Assembly: GCF_008831285.2 (NCBI RefSeq)
Contig: NC_045139.1
Location: 30,049,206 to 30,113,205 of the forward strand
DNA length: 64,000 nt
From: Nymphaea colorata
Taxonomy: Eukaryota > Streptophyta > Magnoliopsida > Nymphaeales > Nymphaeaceae
Direction of reading: 5' to 3'
Shown: piece by piece, positions 60,829 to 64,000 of the stretch
Layout of the letters: each line of letters begins with the position of its first letter
How positions within the stretch are numbered: the stretch's first letter is position 1
Made by a program: the position numbers and the translations under genes
The notes under the pieces: model-generated
Told to the model about the DNA's origin: nothing
The model's database searches: none
Seen by the model: only the letters and a program-made list of their open reading frames with translations

Positions 60829-60833
60829 TTAGA

Positions 60834-62204
60834 AGTCTCTATTATGATCGAATAGATTGACAATTATATTCTCATTCCTTTTCTAATTAATGGCAGTGAT
60901 GACCTAGTTAAAGAAGAGTGATGAAGATGATGAAAAGAAGGCGATGACCAAGAAAGAGGATGCTTGGTCATTTATGTAACTTCATAGACTATATACTAGG
61001 TGATCAATTCAATTACCATATGGCCATGGGCCACAAGTTTGTCTCTCTCAAATAGCTTGCTGCACAATTCTCTTTCTCTCTCTTCACAACTTACCTACTT
61101 GGTAAAGAAGGTCAGCTACCTTGCTGCACAAGTCTTTCTTTCTTTACAAACTCATACTTGGTGAACAACGTGAAGTACCTTGCAGAACAAGGCTCCGCCC
61201 CTCCCTCCTTCCATGGTGATCAACGTTCAAAGTCAAGTAAGTTGCAGCACATGCCTCTGCCCCTCCCTCCTTCCATCTTAAATCAGACCTTTTCTCACCA
61301 TAAAAAGACAAACAGAGGATTTTAAGTGTGGAACTTAGATCTAACTTAAGGTCCTTAGTTTGATAAACCATTTTAGATCTTTTGCTTTGTCAGCAAAATT
61401 ATGTAAAGTAAGGTTCACGTTAGATACAGATCCATGGATTTCAATACTTATGTGTGCATGTGTCTATATCTATAAATATGGCAACCACAGAATTTAAAAC
61501 AAACAAACAAACACTTATATTCAATTGCATGTATCTGTAAAAATATATTATGAACGAAAAATAGTACAATATACTAAAAAAAATAAAAATAAATCCATCG
61601 TATCCTTCTGCCGATGTTTGATGTCTGCATGAAATTTGTCTGGTATTCTTTTTGCTAAAAGTCTTTCCATCCGGCACACGCTGCATCAAACACAAGGAAA
61701 AAGTTCTGTTGTAGAAGGAAACCTGTGCGGTTCTTCAAAGTTGGAGCTACGAACTCCAACTTTTTTCCTCGAAGGTGCGGCATTCTTTTAGTGGAGAAAC
61801 GGCAACTCAAATTCAATTTGATCTGAGATCCCTTCGAGGGATTTGGTGGGTGAAATGTTTACAGAAGAGACAGGGTGTCAAACATCAACAGAAAAAAAAG
61901 AAAACGAGGAAGCACAAAGAAAGCTAAGGGCCACAAAGTAGCCTCTTCCTAGAAATACAAAAGACACCAAAATAGCAAAAAACATCCCAAAAGATATTCA
62001 TTTCTCTTCTTCCCTTTCATATCATCAACTTTTTCGTTTATTAGTAATAATTATGTTGGTGGGTGGAGCTCTTGTTCAAACATTCAAACAGTAAAAAAAG
62101 TGCCAATTTCTAGGCCTGTCTGTGGAAAATTTTCCGCAGGGAAACGACAGTAGGTTTAAGTAGCGATGGCGGATAAAGTAGCTTCATCTCCAAGTCTGCT
62201 GACC
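60834..62204. other. Spacer between GST copies 2 and 3
   Basis: The left part, to about 60960, continues the copy 2 downstream flank. From about 61030 the sequence resembles 59220-59580 upstream of copy 2: 'tctctctcaaatagcttgctgcaca', then 'gattttaagtgtgga', then 'gatccatggatttca'. It is therefore the upstream arm of the copy 3 unit. No gene is seen. Confidence 0.55.
61040..61285 (+). repeat. Degenerate tandem array upstream of GST copy 3
   Basis: Related blocks of the type 'gcTGCACAAgtCTTTCTTTCTT - ACAAACT - CTTGGTgaac' recur about three times. The motif 'gcccctccctccttccat' then occurs twice (about 61196 and 61259). Confidence 0.55.
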
Positions 62205-62212
62205 TATATATA
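62205..62212 (+). promoter_or_regulatory. TATA box of GST copy 3
   Basis: TATATATA preceded by 'catctccaagtctgctgacc' and followed by 'gatgaggccttcac', the same layout as copies 1 and 2. It lies about 82 bp before the ATG. Confidence 0.75.
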
Positions 62213-62293
62213 GATGAGGCCTTCACCACAAGAGACAAAGTGTAGCAGATCTTTAGAAGCAAAAGAGAGAAAACCCATTTGCCTGACGTTAGA

Positions 62294-63084
62294 ATGGCCA
62301 GCGAAGATGTTGTTCTCTATGGCACATGGAGTAGCTCTTTCGTTGACAGAGTGAAATGGGCTCTGAAGATGAAGGGGGTGGAGTCCCAGTTTGTTGAAGA
62401 AGACCTGCTCAACAAGAGCCCCATGTTGCTGCAGTACAACCCAGTTCACAAGAAGGTCCCCGTGCTCGTGCATGCCGGAAAACCGATCGCAGAATCGACC
62501 GTGATCCTCCAATACATCGATGAAGTATGGCCGCAGAATCCGATCATGCCTGAGGACCCATATGACAGAGCCACGGCAAGGTTCTGGGCCAAGTTTATTG
62601 ATGAAAAAGTAAGCAAAAATAAGTAATCTTATCTTATTCCAAAGTCGAATCTCAGATTAGGGGTATACCAATCCCCACACAGCAAGAATCTAATGGTTGG
62701 TTTTCTTTTATTTCTACCAAGTGTAAGGAAGCTGTATGGGCTGCAATTGGCCCTTGTACAAATGAACCGGGGAAGAACGTAGAGCCTGCTCTGGCGGCGC
62801 TCCGAGTGCTGGATGATCATCTGGGAGGCCGGAAATTCTTTTCCGGCGACACCATTGGATACGTCGACTTAGTCGCAGGGTGGATCCCTCGCTGGATGGC
62901 GGCGGTGGAAGAATTTGCAGGCACGAAGCTTCTTGATCCTCAAAGATTCCCATCACTTCACGCTTGGGCCTGTAATTTTCTCGAGGTCCCGATCATCAAG
63001 GACAATCTAGCGCCTCAGGACAAGCTTGTTGGACGCATGAAGGAATACAGGGAGATTTATTTGGCTAAGTGTGCTTGCAGCTGA
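62294..63084 (+). CDS. Tau-class glutathione S-transferase, array copy 3
   Basis: Two exons, 62294-62608 and 62722-63084, with a 113-nt phase-0 GT-AG intron at the same site as copy 1, give 225 aa. It differs from copy 1 at scattered positions throughout and ends in KCACS instead of KLK. The glutathione site is otherwise kept ([24 protein letters not shown]). The motif around the catalytic Ser14 is [10 protein letters not shown], however: the Pro that normally follows the serine is Ser15. The effect on activity cannot be told from sequence. Start: the first ATG after the shared TATA box; it begins MASEDVV rather than MGSEDVV. A copia LTR begins 27 bp beyond the stop, so the native 3' UTR is cut short and the LTR may supply the poly(A) signal. 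Confidence 0.94.
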
Positions 63085-63111
63085 ACTTCCTTCATTTCAG
63101 GTGAGGGAAAA

Positions 63112-64000
63112 GAATTCCCACCGCCCAAATTATCAACAAATGAAGAAATAAGGGCAATCTCACACCACACAAGGGTTAACGTGGTTCGGCCAACGGCCAA
63201 CATCCACCGGTGAACTATTTTTGGTTTTCTTTCATTCTCATGTTTTTGTTTTGGTTCATATAGTGAAGTAAATGATTGAATAAAGGAAAATAATAAAAGA
63301 AACCAATCTCTCCAACCGTTGCCTCAACAATCTCTCCCTCAAGTTAGAGAGCTGATGTCAATCTGCCCCAACTTGCTAGTTATCCATTGATGTTGCTTCT
63401 TTCGTAGAGCTTTAGTAAATATATCTGTCAATTGATGTTGGGTACCAACATAAGGAGTACATATTGTTTTGTTTTGGATTTTTTCACGAATAAAGTGACA
63501 ATCAATCTCGATATGCTTAGTTCGTTCATAGAACACTGGATTTGCACCAATATAAATGGCTGCCATGTTGTCGCACATGAGATTCATGGGTTTCTCAATT
63601 TTGATTATCATATCCAGAAGAAGCGCTTTGACCCACACAAGTTCACTGACACATGTTGCCATAGCTTTATATTCAGCCTCTACACTAGATCTAGCCACCA
63701 CATTTTGTTTTTTGCTTTTCCATGTGACAAGGTTACCTCCCACGATAGTACAAAATTCGGTGGTTGATCTTTTATCACTCTGATCTCCAACCCAATATGC
63801 ATCTGTGTATCCGACCACTTCAAGGTTGTTATTTCTTTTCATCAAAATTCATTTTCCTGCACTCGCCTTTAAATATTTGAGAATACAATGAATAGTTTCC
63901 AAATGTATAGACCGAGGACTTTGCATAGCTTGGCTTATCATGTTGACTGCAAACGTGATGTATAGCCGAGTTACGGTCAAATAAATTAGCTTTCCAATAA
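63112..64000 (-). mobile_element. Ty1/copia retrotransposon, 3' end (fossil, runs off window)
   Basis: On the minus strand, in order: the end of the reverse transcriptase region (64000 to about 63845), the RNase H region (to about 63339; motifs GYTDAYWVGD, SSVEAEYKA and HIEIDCHFIREK), a polypurine tract (AACTTGAGGGAGAG, about 63330-63345) and a probable 3' LTR of about 218 bp (63112-63329, TGTTGAGG...CCTCA). The LTR includes 'cacaagggttaacgtggttc'-type sequence. The visible coding part appears interrupted at least once. The 5' portion lies beyond the window, so LTR divergence and age cannot be judged, but the coding texture is well preserved, suggesting a fairly recent insertion. Confidence 0.88.

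Overview
The window is nuclear DNA from a flowering plant. The evidence is AT-rich intergenic sequence, GT-AG introns, and plant-specific families (a SERK receptor kinase, tau-class glutathione S-transferases, a PMEI-domain protein, and a plant-type IST1 protein with a long C-terminal tail). Ty1/copia, Harbinger and hAT relics are also present. I cannot assign a species. Nothing bacterial, viral or organellar was seen.

Layout. 1-12.4 kb: no recognisable gene; dispersed foldback-like repeats, microsatellites, a 115-bp tandem array and a perfect-arm hairpin. 12.4-13.2 kb (minus): intronless PMEI/invertase-inhibitor gene. 13.2-19.6 kb: intergenic, with a 155-bp hAT-type MITE carrying an exact 8-bp target duplication. 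19.6-25.7 kb (minus): a complete 11-exon SERK co-receptor kinase, 630 aa. 25.7-33.6 kb: SERK 5' flank, then intergenic DNA. 33.6-43.3 kb (minus): a complete 9-exon MYST histone acetyltransferase (HAM1/HAM2 type), 431 aa. 44.6-48.6 kb (minus): a complete 6-exon IST1-like ESCRT-III regulator, 618 aa, with an LTR-like fossil in intron 3. 52.1-55.9 kb: a 3.8-kb Harbinger-type element with a TAA target duplication and no recognisable transposase. 56.9-63.1 kb (plus): a tandem array of three tau GST copies. Copies 1 and 3 are intact two-exon genes; copy 2 keeps only exon 1. 63.1-64.0 kb (minus): the 3' end of a Ty1/copia element, whose LTR begins 27 bp after the GST3 stop and which runs off the window.

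The genes do not form a pathway. PMEI acts in the cell wall, SERK in receptor signalling at the plasma membrane, the MYST enzyme in chromatin, IST1 in multivesicular-body sorting and GSTs in cytosolic detoxification. The first four share the minus strand but are separated by 1.3-8 kb and look independent. The GST array is the only true cluster. Its three copies share a proximal promoter block and flanks, and later events can be ordered on it: duplication, loss of exon 2 from copy 2, insertion of a small LTR element into the copy 2 flank, and insertion of a copia element behind copy 3.

I found no convincing new biological system. The best leads are the datable GST array, paired alternative splice sites in the chromo-barrel region of the MYST gene, the Harbinger element with palindromic subtermini, and a dispersed foldback-like family with GGATGTCAA ends. 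Exon boundaries were worked out by eye from GT-AG sites, reading phase and protein-family conservation.
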